From Rothia nasisuis (lineage in GTDB: Bacteria; Actinomycetota; Actinomycetes; Actinomycetales; Micrococcaceae): 64,000 nucleotides of DNA. Below, piece after piece: positions 26,987 through 35,816 of the stretch; the stretch's first letter is position 1, and each line of letters starts with the position of its first letter. The DNA lies in assembly GCF_928381405.1 (NCBI RefSeq), contig NZ_CAKMSB010000003.1, positions 186,001 to 250,000 on the forward strand. The letters are read 5' to 3'. The notes under the pieces were generated by a model that saw only the letters and a program-made list of their open reading frames with translations, was not told where the DNA came from and made no database searches. The translations under genes and the position numbers were made by a program.

Positions 26987-27736
26987 TTATTGGCCCCCTA
27001 CTGAGGTCTTGGAACGGGTCATCGACATACCGAAAGAGAAAAAGGAGCGAACCAGATATATCGCTGATTTCCAGGGGTTTGATGAGGGGGTGCCCGCCTG
27101 GCGTTCGCGCATCTCTACCGGGACCTGCTTCACGGTTAGGCCAGCGCGAATAGCCATGACGCAGGCATCGATGCAGTCACCCAAATATTCAGCGGGCAGA
27201 TGCTCACAGTACTGGGCGATAGCGCGGCGGTTGGCGGCGCGGAAGCCACTCGTTGCGTCGGTGAACTTTTCACCAGAAATCTTGGTGAAGAGAAAGGCGA
27301 GGACGACCATGGCCCACTTGCGGGGGCCCCGCACCTTGTAGTTCGTTGCCTCAGCGAAGCGGGATCCAATTGAGATGTCGGTGCCGTCGTCTAGGCCTGC
27401 AAGAACGGTGCGGATGCCCTTGGGGTCGTGCTGACCATCGGCGTCCACCTGAATCGCACGGTCGTAGTTCATGCGGCGGGCGTACTTGTAGCCGGTGCGC
27501 AGAGCGCCACCAATCCCCATGTTGTAGGGGAGATCGATGACAAAAGCACCAGCTTCGCGGGCAATTTGAGAGGTGCGGTCAGTCGAACCGTCGTTGACAA
27601 CGAGCAGGTCTATCTCTGGCATCATGCGGTAGAGCTCGGTGATAGTACCTCCGATAACCTCCTCCTCATTCCATGCTGGCATGATAATGAGAGTGCGCGG
27701 TTCATCAGCAGGGGTAGATGATGAGTTCATCGGCAA
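26987..27736 (-). CDS. GT2-family glycosyltransferase, DPM1-like
   Basis: A 249-residue enzyme resembling dolichol/polyprenol-phosphate mannose (or glucose) synthases. LIIMPAWNEEEVIGGTITELY and DLLVVNDGSTDRTSQIAREAG form the nucleotide-binding start, AIQVDADGQHDP carries the DxD motif, and SRFAEATNYKVRGPRKWAMVVLAF precedes the acceptor region. No C-terminal membrane segments, so it may lean on the adjacent DUF2304 protein for membrane contact, the usual arrangement. The start ATG at 27736 follows a 140-base gap from the DUF6541 gene. Confidence 0.9.
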   Translation of the reverse strand: MPMNSSSTPADEPRTLIIMPAWNEEEVIGGTITELYRMMPEIDLLVVNDGSTDRTSQIAREAGAFVIDLPYNMGIGGALRTGYKYARRMNYDRAIQVDADGQHDPKGIRTVLAGLDDGTDISIGSRFAEATNYKVRGPRKWAMVVLAFLFTKISGEKFTDATSGFRAANRRAIAQYCEHLPAEYLGDCIDACVMAIRAGLTVKQVPVEMRERQAGTPSSNPWKSAIYLVRSFFSFGMSMTRSKTSVGGQ

Positions 27737-27878
27737 GAGTTCTCCTCAGAGGTCCATTCGCCCGCAGTCTCCTAGGCAAAGTTCACTACCCAGTCTAACA
27801 GCTGACAGGCGGGGGCGAGCGGCCCGGAGCTTGCCAGAGAGTGTGAGATAGCGCGAACCTCTCCACCCCTGTCAGAGA

Positions 27879-29912
27879 CTAGGGGCAGGCAGTAATTTCA
27901 TAGAGGACCGCATCACCCGAGCGGTAGACCTCGGTCAGCACGCCTGACTGAGGCAAATCTTCGTAGCCCCTATACCAGCCCACATGGTTACCGCCGTTTA
28001 CTTCCTCGGTGCCGAAGTCCAGGTAGTAGTCAATGCTGTTCTGATCGGCAATCTGGCAGACTTGGCTATCGCGCAGGGCCTTATTCAGATTCTGCTGGAT
28101 GTACCAGGTCTGCTCATCAGCAGCGTAGATGGTGTGATAGGCCGTGACCTTGCGGTCTGCTAGAGCGTAAGCCAGCGGCGCACCCGTAAAGGCCTGCACC
28201 GCGATTTCTGAATCTACGGGCACGAAGTCATCAAGAGCCTCAAGGACGTTACGTTCGTCCTCACTGAGCAGAGGTGAGTTGTCGGTGGGCTGGTAGGCGA
28301 TATAGCTGGCCTCTACTTGATCTTCCAGGGGTTGAGCGGTCTGGCCCAAGACCCCCACCACAATGACACCCAGGGCGGCTAGGCCTGCTACCACCGTCTC
28401 GCGTGACACGCCGAGCGTGCCCGCCCAGTCACGAACGTCCAGCGCCTTCTCAGCCAACCAGTCAACAGCCAAAACCATGAGCGGAATCGCCACGATCGGT
28501 AGCAAGGCCGCCAGGCGGAAGGAATCGTGGTACCAGATACCCACCACAAAATACCGGTCGTCTTCCCAGGGCAGGGAGCGGGCAGCTACATAGAAGTAAG
28601 TGGCCACCACCCACGAGAAGAAAATCCAGAGGGGGGCACGGCGGGTGCGCACTAGGGCGTAGAGACCCACAACAAAGAGAACCAGAAGCAGCCACTGCAC
28701 CCCCTGCCCCATGGTTCCTTGAACAAGAGATTCACCCATCGCCTGTGCCGGCGAGAGAACCGGCCCCCACATCTCACCGGCTTCTTCAGGCGGGCGCACC
28801 ACCAGCCACAGAACATAGAGGGCACCCAACAGGGCCGCTACACCCAGGGTCGTAACGGCTACGTTCACGCGGGTTGCACCGCCCCCCATCAGAGCTTTCC
28901 ACTGAATGAACAGACGGGCCATAAAGATAGGAGCCATCATCACCAGTGCAGACATCAGGGTGTTGGGGTGCGCCAGCGCCAGCGCAAGCCCGGCAGGAAT
29001 GCCCAGCACCAGGGTCTGCACCGTCGCCAAACGACGCACCGCAACAGTGCGGAAAAGCTGGGCCACCAAAGCAAGCACAGGAGCGATCAGCGCAATACCC
29101 AGCAGGTTGGGGTAGAGCACGCCGAAGTCCAGCAGCAAAATGGGGTAGGCAGTAAACGATGCCGTGAGAGCACCAATGACCAGCACACCGGGGGCCCGCA
29201 TAGCCAGTATCTGACGCATCATAAAGACCACACCCAGCGGCCACACAACAGAGCACACCAGCAAGGCCATAGTATTGGTCGCCACCGGTATATCAGCGCC
29301 AGACCCCGTAAAAATTAGCGACACCATGGCGTGCCAGGCACCGGGATAGAAGGTGGAGTCACCCTCAGCCGCAGTCATCGCGCCCAGCGTCATCGATGAG
29401 GCACTACCCGTATTTTCAATGTAACGCACCGCGTTCAAATGAAAATTGTTGTCCCAGGTCTGGGATATCCACTCCGGGCTACCCAGCGCGTTGGTCACAT
29501 TGCGCATCAGCAAGGCAGCACCCACCAGGGTGCTCAACCAAAAAAGGGCCTGTTCCCGCGAGAACCAAGCGCCTTGCGCCACCTGACGTTCGGCTGAACG
29601 GCCGGTGCCAGCGTCCTGGCTGCGGTGCACACCGGGTGCATCCCAGAGACCGAGTTTGACCGCAGCAAAGCTCAAGCCGCCCAGTAGGCACGCCAGTAGC
29701 ACTGCGGCCACTAAAGGCACCAGGGCACCCCACGTTATACCCAGGGCAGGCGCAGCAACCGCACCCACTATGGTGGCTCCCACCGATAGGGCAGGGGCCA
29801 GCGCAAAGGCATCAAAACCACGCACCCGCGCAGCCACAGCTATCAAAAGACCCGGAACGAACAGGTAGAACAAGCCCACCACAAAAGGCACCATAATATC
29901 GAACCAGGTCAT
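27879..29912 (-). CDS. DUF6541-type polytopic membrane protein
   Basis: A 677-residue protein with about 12-14 membrane helices followed by a 150-residue extracytoplasmic C-terminal domain (residues ~530-677) with cysteines near the end (SQVCQIADQ ... EITACP). This size and layout match the DUF6541 family of actinobacterial membrane proteins, which resemble GT-C glycosyltransferases. The first external loop holds acidic and aromatic residues (SQTWDNNFHLNAVRYIENTG) where GT-C enzymes keep catalytic acids. As first gene of the cluster it may use the polyprenyl-phosphate sugar made by the DPM1-like enzyme. Function is inference. Confidence 0.75.
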   Translation of the reverse strand: MTWFDIMVPFVVGLFYLFVPGLLIAVAARVRGFDAFALAPALSVGATIVGAVAAPALGITWGALVPLVAAVLLACLLGGLSFAAVKLGLWDAPGVHRSQDAGTGRSAERQVAQGAWFSREQALFWLSTLVGAALLMRNVTNALGSPEWISQTWDNNFHLNAVRYIENTGSASSMTLGAMTAAEGDSTFYPGAWHAMVSLIFTGSGADIPVATNTMALLVCSVVWPLGVVFMMRQILAMRAPGVLVIGALTASFTAYPILLLDFGVLYPNLLGIALIAPVLALVAQLFRTVAVRRLATVQTLVLGIPAGLALALAHPNTLMSALVMMAPIFMARLFIQWKALMGGGATRVNVAVTTLGVAALLGALYVLWLVVRPPEEAGEMWGPVLSPAQAMGESLVQGTMGQGVQWLLLVLFVVGLYALVRTRRAPLWIFFSWVVATYFYVAARSLPWEDDRYFVVGIWYHDSFRLAALLPIVAIPLMVLAVDWLAEKALDVRDWAGTLGVSRETVVAGLAALGVIVVGVLGQTAQPLEDQVEASYIAYQPTDNSPLLSEDERNVLEALDDFVPVDSEIAVQAFTGAPLAYALADRKVTAYHTIYAADEQTWYIQQNLNKALRDSQVCQIADQNSIDYYLDFGTEEVNGGNHVGWYRGYEDLPQSGVLTEVYRSGDAVLYEITACP

Positions 29913-30122
29913 TCTTCTCCTAGGGAGGCTGAGTTATGGGAATTTTGAAAACTATTCCCACCCAGTCTAGTAGTAAATATGTGAACCCCGCCGAATCTGC
30001 ACCCTGAGCTAAGGCGCAGGCACTCTTAGACCAGCGGGGCGGCGTAGGTAGACCGATAAACTAAATATCGAATGATGCAAGTCACATAAACCCGATGTGT
30101 GTTTATTTCTGAGGAGTCAATG

Positions 30123-31787
30123 ATGACCTATACCGTGGGCAATTATATTCTCGACCGTCTCGCCGAGCTTGGCGTTGACAAGATTTTCGGCGTGCCTGGC
30201 GATTTTAATCTCTTCTTCCTCGACGACGTGCTGGCCCACGAGAAGCTGGACTGGGTGGGTAACGCCAACGAACTCAACGCCGGTTATGCGGCTGACGGCT
30301 ACGCGCGTGTCAGGGGCCTGGGTGCCCTGGTTACAACCTACGGCGTGGGCGAACTATCAGCCATTAACGCAACTGCGGGGTCCTACGCCGAGAACGTGCC
30401 AGTCATTCACATCGTCGGTGCCCCCTCCCTGGCTGCACAGAACTCCCACCTGCGGATGCATCACACCCTGGGTGACGGTGATTTCAAACACTTTATGCGC
30501 ATGGCCTCTGAGGTCTCTATCGCGGCCGCAGCAATTCACCCGGCTACCGCAGCATCCGATATTGACCGCGTCATCCGTACCGCTGTTGTTCACCGCAAGC
30601 CCGGCTACCTAATGCTACCCGTGGATGTCTCCACCATGCCCACCCAGCCCCCGGCCCGCCCACTGGACGTCAACCGCCACGTCTCCTCCCCCGCCATTGA
30701 GTCCGACTTCAAGAGCGCCGCTACCGACTTTATGCGTAGCAAGAGGGTGACAGTGCTGGCTGACATCATGGCTGAGCGGCTTGGGGCTGTAGACGAGGTA
30801 CGCACCCTGGTCACCGAGACCGGCTTTCCTTTTGCCTCCCTCATGTGGGGCAAGGCTGTACTTGACGAAACCGAACCCAACTTTGCGGGTATCTACGTTG
30901 GTGGTTTATCGGCAGAACATACCCGCGCTGCGGTCGAAGAAGCTGAGGTTCTGGTGTGTGCGGGCGTTGAATTTACTGATACCACAACCGGCATATATTC
31001 ACATCAGATAGACTTTTCGAGGGTTATTAATATTGGTGCCGAGAGCACCAGCATCGCCGGCCGCCACTATGCTCCGCTGACCATGGCCAGCGCCCTGCGC
31101 ATCCTCAAAGAGGTCTCCCTGGAGCTGGGTCTTGAGGGCACTCCCTTTGAAACTCCCACCGCCGAAGAGCCCCTCCCCGAGATTACCGATGAGGCCCTGA
31201 CCCAGGATGTGCTGTGGCGGGTACTCTCATCAAACCTGGATGAGAAGAATACCGTGGTGGTCGATATGGGCACCTCCTTCTTCGGTATGGCGACCCGTAA
31301 GTTTCCGCGTGATTCTCGGTTTATCGGAATGCCTCTGTGGGGTTCTATTGGTTACTCCATCCCGGCCCTACTGGGGGCTGCTATGGCCGATACCGATTCC
31401 CGTGGCGTGCTTATGGTGGGCGACGGCTCGGCCCAACTCACCATTCAGGAGCTTGGAACCATCATCCGCGAGAGTGTGAACCCGGTGGTCTTCTTAATTA
31501 ACAATGATGGCTACACCATCGAGCGGTCGATTCACGGTGTAGAAGCTGAGTACAACGACATCACCGCCTATGACTGGTCGAAGATCCCGGCGGCCTTCGG
31601 CGGCACCGAGCAGAACACGGTGACCCTGCGTGCTGCTACGGTTCGTGAGTTCGACGAGGCCTGCCGCCTTGCCAAGGAAAACCGTGACAAGCTGGTCTTT
31701 GTTGAGGTGGTAACCGCCCCCATGGATATGCCCGAGCTACTTGAAAGGTTCGGCGCCCAGGCCGCCCAGCTTAACAAAAAGAAGTAG
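30123..31787 (+). CDS. Thiamine-diphosphate 2-oxo-acid decarboxylase (pyruvate/indolepyruvate decarboxylase family)
   Basis: A 554-residue enzyme with the three domains of the PDC/IpdC/KivD family. TVGNYILDRLAELGVDKIFGVPGDFNLFFLDDV opens the PYR domain, the conserved Glu lies in VGNANELNAGYAADGYAR, HH in MHHTLGDGDFKHF, and the Mg/ThDP motif runs from VGDGSAQ to INNDGYTIER (about residues 430-460). It decarboxylates 2-oxo acids to aldehydes; pyruvate, indolepyruvate or branched substrates cannot be told apart. ATG at 30123 has GAGGAG six bases upstream; ATG 30120 is too close to it. It is monocistronic, followed by a 20-bp hairpin. Confidence 0.87.
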   Translation: MTYTVGNYILDRLAELGVDKIFGVPGDFNLFFLDDVLAHEKLDWVGNANELNAGYAADGYARVRGLGALVTTYGVGELSAINATAGSYAENVPVIHIVGAPSLAAQNSHLRMHHTLGDGDFKHFMRMASEVSIAAAAIHPATAASDIDRVIRTAVVHRKPGYLMLPVDVSTMPTQPPARPLDVNRHVSSPAIESDFKSAATDFMRSKRVTVLADIMAERLGAVDEVRTLVTETGFPFASLMWGKAVLDETEPNFAGIYVGGLSAEHTRAAVEEAEVLVCAGVEFTDTTTGIYSHQIDFSRVINIGAESTSIAGRHYAPLTMASALRILKEVSLELGLEGTPFETPTAEEPLPEITDEALTQDVLWRVLSSNLDEKNTVVVDMGTSFFGMATRKFPRDSRFIGMPLWGSIGYSIPALLGAAMADTDSRGVLMVGDGSAQLTIQELGTIIRESVNPVVFLINNDGYTIERSIHGVEAEYNDITAYDWSKIPAAFGGTEQNTVTLRAATVREFDEACRLAKENRDKLVFVEVVTAPMDMPELLERFGAQAAQLNKKK

Positions 31788-31832
31788 CAGAGGCAGGGCA
31801 GCGACCTCCTCGGCCAGGGAAAATTTAGGCTC

Positions 31833-31877
31833 TTGCGCTCCTAACTACGGGGAATAGCCCCGTAGTTAGGAGCGCAA
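31833..31877. terminator. Perfect 20-base-pair hairpin downstream of the decarboxylase
   Basis: Arms 31833-31852 and 31858-31877 are exact reverse complements with only five bases between them. There is no T-run on either side. It may be a terminator or RNA-stability element for the decarboxylase transcript. Confidence 0.65.
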
Positions 31878-31888
31878 GGCCCTAAGCC

Positions 31889-31904
31889 TTTGCGCATGCG
31901 CAAA
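31889..31904. promoter_or_regulatory. Perfect 16-base palindrome upstream of the flavin reductase-like gene
   Basis: TTTGCGCATGCGCAAA is a perfect palindrome about 145 bases before the ATG at 32051. Such sites usually bind dimeric regulators; none can be named. Confidence 0.4.
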
Positions 31905-32050
31905 GAACCCGGCATGAACGTAACAGAGTCACAGTTCTTCGCAAAGAGGCAACATATGAGACAGCACTAGTTTCGTTCCCCTCAAGCTCCTAGGCTAAGA
32001 CCAGGCGCAGATGCGCTGACTCCCCAAGCAGCCGCACAAAGGAACAAGAG

Positions 32051-32572
32051 ATGACCACCCAGATTGACATCAGCGAAAAGACAGCTACCGAACTCTTCTG
32101 CGAGGCTTTTGGCGCACAAGCAGCGGGCGTTGCTATCATCACCGCAGAAGGCTCCGATGGGCTGCCGGGTGGCCTGACTATCTCGTCCCTGTCATCGGTT
32201 TCCGCAGAGCCCCCCATCGTCTCCTTCTCTTTCAAGGACCGCACCGGCTCCGCTGCCCGTATCATCGGTGCCGATTCCTTCCTCATTCACCTGATAGGCG
32301 CCGATAACATCGAGGTCGCCAAGCGCTTTTCGGTTAGCAAGGCCGATAAGTTTGGTGATACCTCCACCTGGGACCGCCTGCCCACCGGTGAGCCCCTGTT
32401 GCACGGGGTGAGCCGGGTGTTGCGCGTCCGTCCGCTGGGAACACTCGATGCTGGCCCCGCCGTGGTCTTTACCGCTGAGGTCACCGACTTCATCCGCCAC
32501 GACGCTAACGCCGCCCCCACCGTCTACCACGCCCGCCGCTTCCACGGCCTGGGTGACCACTCAGCCCTGTAA
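32051..32572 (+). CDS. Flavin reductase-like domain protein
   Basis: A 173-residue split-barrel FMN-binding protein. The family's start (FCEAFGAQAAGVAIITAEG) is followed by GLTISSLSSVSAEPPIVSFSF, where flavin phosphate is bound, and FLIHLIGADN plus the C-terminal VYHARRFHGLG. It reduces free FMN with NAD(P)H or acts as the reductase partner of a two-component monooxygenase. No monooxygenase is adjacent. ATG at 32051 has AAAGGAAC upstream. ArgE follows 51 bases later on the same strand. Confidence 0.87.
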   Translation: MTTQIDISEKTATELFCEAFGAQAAGVAIITAEGSDGLPGGLTISSLSSVSAEPPIVSFSFKDRTGSAARIIGADSFLIHLIGADNIEVAKRFSVSKADKFGDTSTWDRLPTGEPLLHGVSRVLRVRPLGTLDAGPAVVFTAEVTDFIRHDANAAPTVYHARRFHGLGDHSAL

Positions 32573-32623
32573 TCTAGCCGCCCTGGCGGGCCCAGCCCCG
32601 GCCGCTGGTTTTAGACTGGTGCT

Positions 32624-33868
32624 ATGACACTGCCTAACACCCCGCTCCCTACATCTCTCCCCTGGATTAAAAAGCTAATTGCCGCGCAGTCCATCAGCCA
32701 AACTAGCAACCGCCCCGTGCTCGATCTGCTGGCGGCCGAGTTTGAGACTCACGGTCTGTCCCCGCACTATACCTATAGCGAGGACGGCGAGCGCGCCAAT
32801 CTCTTCGTGACCGTACCCGCCGCAGATGGTGGTACGGACGGCGGTGTGGTGCTGTCTGGGCATACGGACGTGGTGCCGGTTGAGGGCCAGGCCTGGACTG
32901 TGACTGACCCTTTCACCCCCCGTGTCCTTGACGGTAGGCTCTACGGGCGCGGATCGTCGGATATGAAGTCTTTTATTGGTGTGGCTATGTGGCTGTTGCC
33001 GCGCATTGCCCAGGCTAAGCTGGCGCGGCCGCTGCACTTCGCTTTTTCCTACGACGAGGAAATCGGCTGCGTGGGTGCCCCCACCATGATTCGTGACTTC
33101 AAGGCTCGCGGTATCAACCCCGACTTTGCGGTGATTGGTGAGCCGTCCATGATGCAGGTGATTTCGGCCCACAAGGGAGCACACCGGGGCCGTGTTACGC
33201 TAACGGGGATCGCCAAGCACGCCTCTCTGGCTCCGCACGGGGTGAACGCGCTGGCGCAGGCGGCTGAGTTTATTACTTTCTTTGAGCAGCTGGCGGGAAC
33301 CTGGCGGGCGTCTGGCCCCTTTGATGAGGGTTTTGTGGTGCCTCATTCCACCGGCGGGGTGAATTTTGCCCGCGGTGGTATTCAGTACAACATCGTGGGT
33401 GAGCAGGTAGTACTGGAGTATGACTTCCGCACCGTGCCCCAGATGACCACCGAAGAGGTCATCGCTCAGGTTGAAGCCAAAATTAGTACTGATCTGTTGC
33501 CTGCCCTTAAGGCACGCGCGGCGGACGCCGAGGCTCTGACTGGCGTAGCCCCCGGCGAGCTGGTGGACGCTGTGGGTATAAGCCACGAGCTACTGGCAGC
33601 TGTGCCACCGCTGGGTACGGCCGATGATGCTGAGATTATTACCCTGGCGAATGAGTGGGCAGGACGCCCCGGCTCGACGCAGGCACAGAAGGTTACCTAC
33701 GGTACAGAGGCAGGTCAGTTCGCCCTTTACGGTGGCGTTCAGGCGGTAGTGTGCGGCCCCGGTGATATTGCTCAGGCGCATACGCCCAATGAGTGGATTG
33801 AGCTGGGTCAGATTGAGGCCTGCGAGCGCTTTATGCTGAACGTGCTGGACTGGGCTCGCAGCGGGTAG
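32624..33868 (+). CDS. argE: Acetylornithine deacetylase-type M20 peptidase
   Basis: Zinc hydrolase of 414 residues removing acetyl from N2-acetylornithine to give ornithine. Metal ligands are visible in order: SGHTDVVP (His, with the catalytic Asp two residues on), GRGSSDMKSF (bridging Asp), YDEEIGCVGA (Glu-Glu, catalytic base and ligand), and IGEPSMM (Glu, ligand). The dimerisation domain lies about residues 180-290; the last His ligand is in GPGDIAQAHTPNEWI. Other M20 substrates are possible, since no other arginine gene is adjacent. It ends before a strong bidirectional hairpin. Confidence 0.87.
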   Translation: MTLPNTPLPTSLPWIKKLIAAQSISQTSNRPVLDLLAAEFETHGLSPHYTYSEDGERANLFVTVPAADGGTDGGVVLSGHTDVVPVEGQAWTVTDPFTPRVLDGRLYGRGSSDMKSFIGVAMWLLPRIAQAKLARPLHFAFSYDEEIGCVGAPTMIRDFKARGINPDFAVIGEPSMMQVISAHKGAHRGRVTLTGIAKHASLAPHGVNALAQAAEFITFFEQLAGTWRASGPFDEGFVVPHSTGGVNFARGGIQYNIVGEQVVLEYDFRTVPQMTTEEVIAQVEAKISTDLLPALKARAADAEALTGVAPGELVDAVGISHELLAAVPPLGTADDAEIITLANEWAGRPGSTQAQKVTYGTEAGQFALYGGVQAVVCGPGDIAQAHTPNEWIELGQIEACERFMLNVLDWARSG

Positions 33869-33916
33869 GGAGCGGTAAGCCCGGTATAGCACCCCTGGGC
33901 GCTCAGCGGTGCAGGT

Positions 33917-33960
33917 TTCTTGGGCTGTGTGCAGAGAAAAACCTGCACACAGCCCAAGAA
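33917..33960. terminator. Perfect 18-base-pair hairpin between convergent genes
   Basis: Arms 33917-33934 and 33943-33960 are exact reverse complements around eight bases. It lies between argE (+) and the aquaglyceroporin (-) and ends with A-rich/T-rich flanks, so it can serve both directions. Confidence 0.8.
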
Positions 33961-33981
33961 GTCTGCACAGTGCTTAGTGGG

Positions 33982-34944
33982 CTACTCCCAGAAAGCTTTC
34001 TTCCGCACGACCGGAATCTTGCCAGTAGGCACGTAGGTGGCGGCGGCAGAAGCTGCGGTGGCGGCGGTGTCTTCGGTTTGGGGGAGCACCTCGGCTGATT
34101 TGGAGCGGTACATGTGCGTATTGGCCCAGAGACCGAAGCCTAGAACCGCAAGGACGAGCAGGGTTGAGATACCTTGAAAGACGGAGAGCTGGCCGTCGTA
34201 GTAGAGCTTGAAGAAGGAGCCGCCCATCATGCCGCCGGCGATGGGGGCTGTCACCGGCACCCAGGCGTAGTACCAGCGGGAGGTTCCCTTACCGTGAATA
34301 GGTAGCAGGGCGTGCATGAGACGGGGCCCAAAGTCGCGGGCCGGGTTGAGGGCAAAACCGGTCTGCCCACCCAGGCCAATCACCAGCACCGTTACCAGGA
34401 AGCCGAAGGCCAGGGGTTTGAGCACATGATTGAGGTCGAGGGCCAGTTCAGATCCTTCTAGCACCGGGGTGAAGTTGACGCCTACATAGAGGGCAGAGAA
34501 AACCAGCATGAAGGTGCCGATAATTTCTGAGAGGGCGTTGGTGAAATAGTTATGAATGGCGGGCACAGTCGCAAAAACACCGAGCTTGATTTTGCGGTCG
34601 GCGGTGGCCTTCCAGTGGGGTAGGTAGTTGAGGAAGACGAATCCTGCCCCCACCATAGCGCCCGCCACTTGGGCGAGAATGTAGCCGGGCACCATGGCCC
34701 AGTCGAACTCCCCGTAGGCTGCCAGGCCGATAGATACGGCGGGGTTGAGGTGGCCGCCGGAGTAGGCGTGGGAGGCGTAGACACCGAAGGTGACGGCAAA
34801 ACCCCAGCCGAAGGCGATGGTGAAGAAGTTGTCGCCGTGGCCCTTGGAACGGCGCAGTTCGACGGTGGCGATGACGCCGCAGCCGATGGTCACCATAATC
34901 ATGGTGCCGAGGAATTCGGCCAGGTAGGGGCTGATGGTGTTCAT
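33982..34944 (-). CDS. glpF: Aquaglyceroporin (MIP family)
   Basis: A 320-residue channel with six membrane helices and two half-helices. The pore motifs are HLNPAVSIG and ALNPARDFGPR; the Asp after the second NPAR is the mark of glycerol-conducting members. The C-terminal tail of ~60 residues after the last helix is hydrophilic and longer than in E. coli GlpF. The ATG at 34944 with GGAG six bases upstream is chosen over the frame's longer start. No glycerol kinase is nearby, so water, glycerol or another small solute is possible. Confidence 0.85.
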   Translation of the reverse strand: MNTISPYLAEFLGTMIMVTIGCGVIATVELRRSKGHGDNFFTIAFGWGFAVTFGVYASHAYSGGHLNPAVSIGLAAYGEFDWAMVPGYILAQVAGAMVGAGFVFLNYLPHWKATADRKIKLGVFATVPAIHNYFTNALSEIIGTFMLVFSALYVGVNFTPVLEGSELALDLNHVLKPLAFGFLVTVLVIGLGGQTGFALNPARDFGPRLMHALLPIHGKGTSRWYYAWVPVTAPIAGGMMGGSFFKLYYDGQLSVFQGISTLLVLAVLGFGLWANTHMYRSKSAEVLPQTEDTAATAASAAATYVPTGKIPVVRKKAFWE

Positions 34945-35168
34945 GTGTTTCTCCGCGGGTCGGAGGCTGATGTTCCGGCACATGCGCCAGGCCGCTCAGC
35001 CTTCGTGTTCACTTGGTTTTAAGTGTGAACCTGTGGTTTTCGCGGGGCAAGGCTTTGGGGTAAAAGTGCCCTAACACTTAAGCGGTTTTACAGCAGACCG
35101 GGCGGCCCCTATGACCAAGCCCTCAAAGCAGGTTCCCGCATAGCAAGACGCCCCTGACGGGCTACACG

Positions 35169-35774
35169 TCACCGCAAGTGGTCTGGCAGGGTCTGGCGGT
35201 GTTGCCAGCCAGCCACCAGTGCCCAACCCAACACCGCACCCAGAGTGTTATTAAAGAGATCTTCGGCATCAAAGGTGCGAATGGCACAACCGTAGTAACC
35301 CCAGATACCGGTCAGCTGGGTCAATTCAATAGCCAGTGAGGTACCAAAGGCCGCAAAAAGCACAGTGCGAAAACTAACGCCCCAACGCCAGCGAGCGAGA
35401 ATTCCAAAGGGCACAAAGAGTAGCGCATTGAGTAGCATTTGCAGCACATAGGCCGAGAAAAGCGCGTCAACTAACCCGTTGCTCGTCCTCAGGGCAAAGC
35501 TGATGCTCCACCCCAGAAAGAGGCGGGGGTAGGTGTTGTTCCAGCTACTACAGGACCAGGTGTCGCGATCAGGTAGGGGTAGAAAGGTGTAGGCAATTAC
35601 TGCGGTGGCGTAGAGCAACAGCACACCGGTGGCCGCGATACGGCGGAGCAGGCGGCCTGCTGGCAGGCTACGGCTAAACCACCAGGTTACAGGGACCACA
35701 AAAACCATGAGCGCAAGCCAGAGGGGGAGGGCCTGCTGGAGTACGGTGAGGGAGAAGTGATAGTAGTACCGCAT
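35169..35774 (-). CDS. VanZ-like family protein (second of two)
   Basis: A 201-residue membrane protein with about five hydrophobic helices. The VanZ pattern is clear in NALLFVPFGILARWRW, SLAIELTQLTGIWGYYGCAIRTFDAEDLFNNTLGAVLGW, where the Glu and the AEDLFNNT stretch are the family's conserved residues. VanZ of enterococci gives low teicoplanin resistance, but most members are of unknown role. It is a paralog of the next gene upstream at 35817, 42 bases apart on the same strand. Confidence 0.87.
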   Translation of the reverse strand: MRYYYHFSLTVLQQALPLWLALMVFVVPVTWWFSRSLPAGRLLRRIAATGVLLLYATAVIAYTFLPLPDRDTWSCSSWNNTYPRLFLGWSISFALRTSNGLVDALFSAYVLQMLLNALLFVPFGILARWRWGVSFRTVLFAAFGTSLAIELTQLTGIWGYYGCAIRTFDAEDLFNNTLGAVLGWALVAGWQHRQTLPDHLR

Positions 35775-35816
35775 GTGCCTTAGGGTGGTGGTCTGTTGGG
35801 TCTCCAGTTTACCGGG

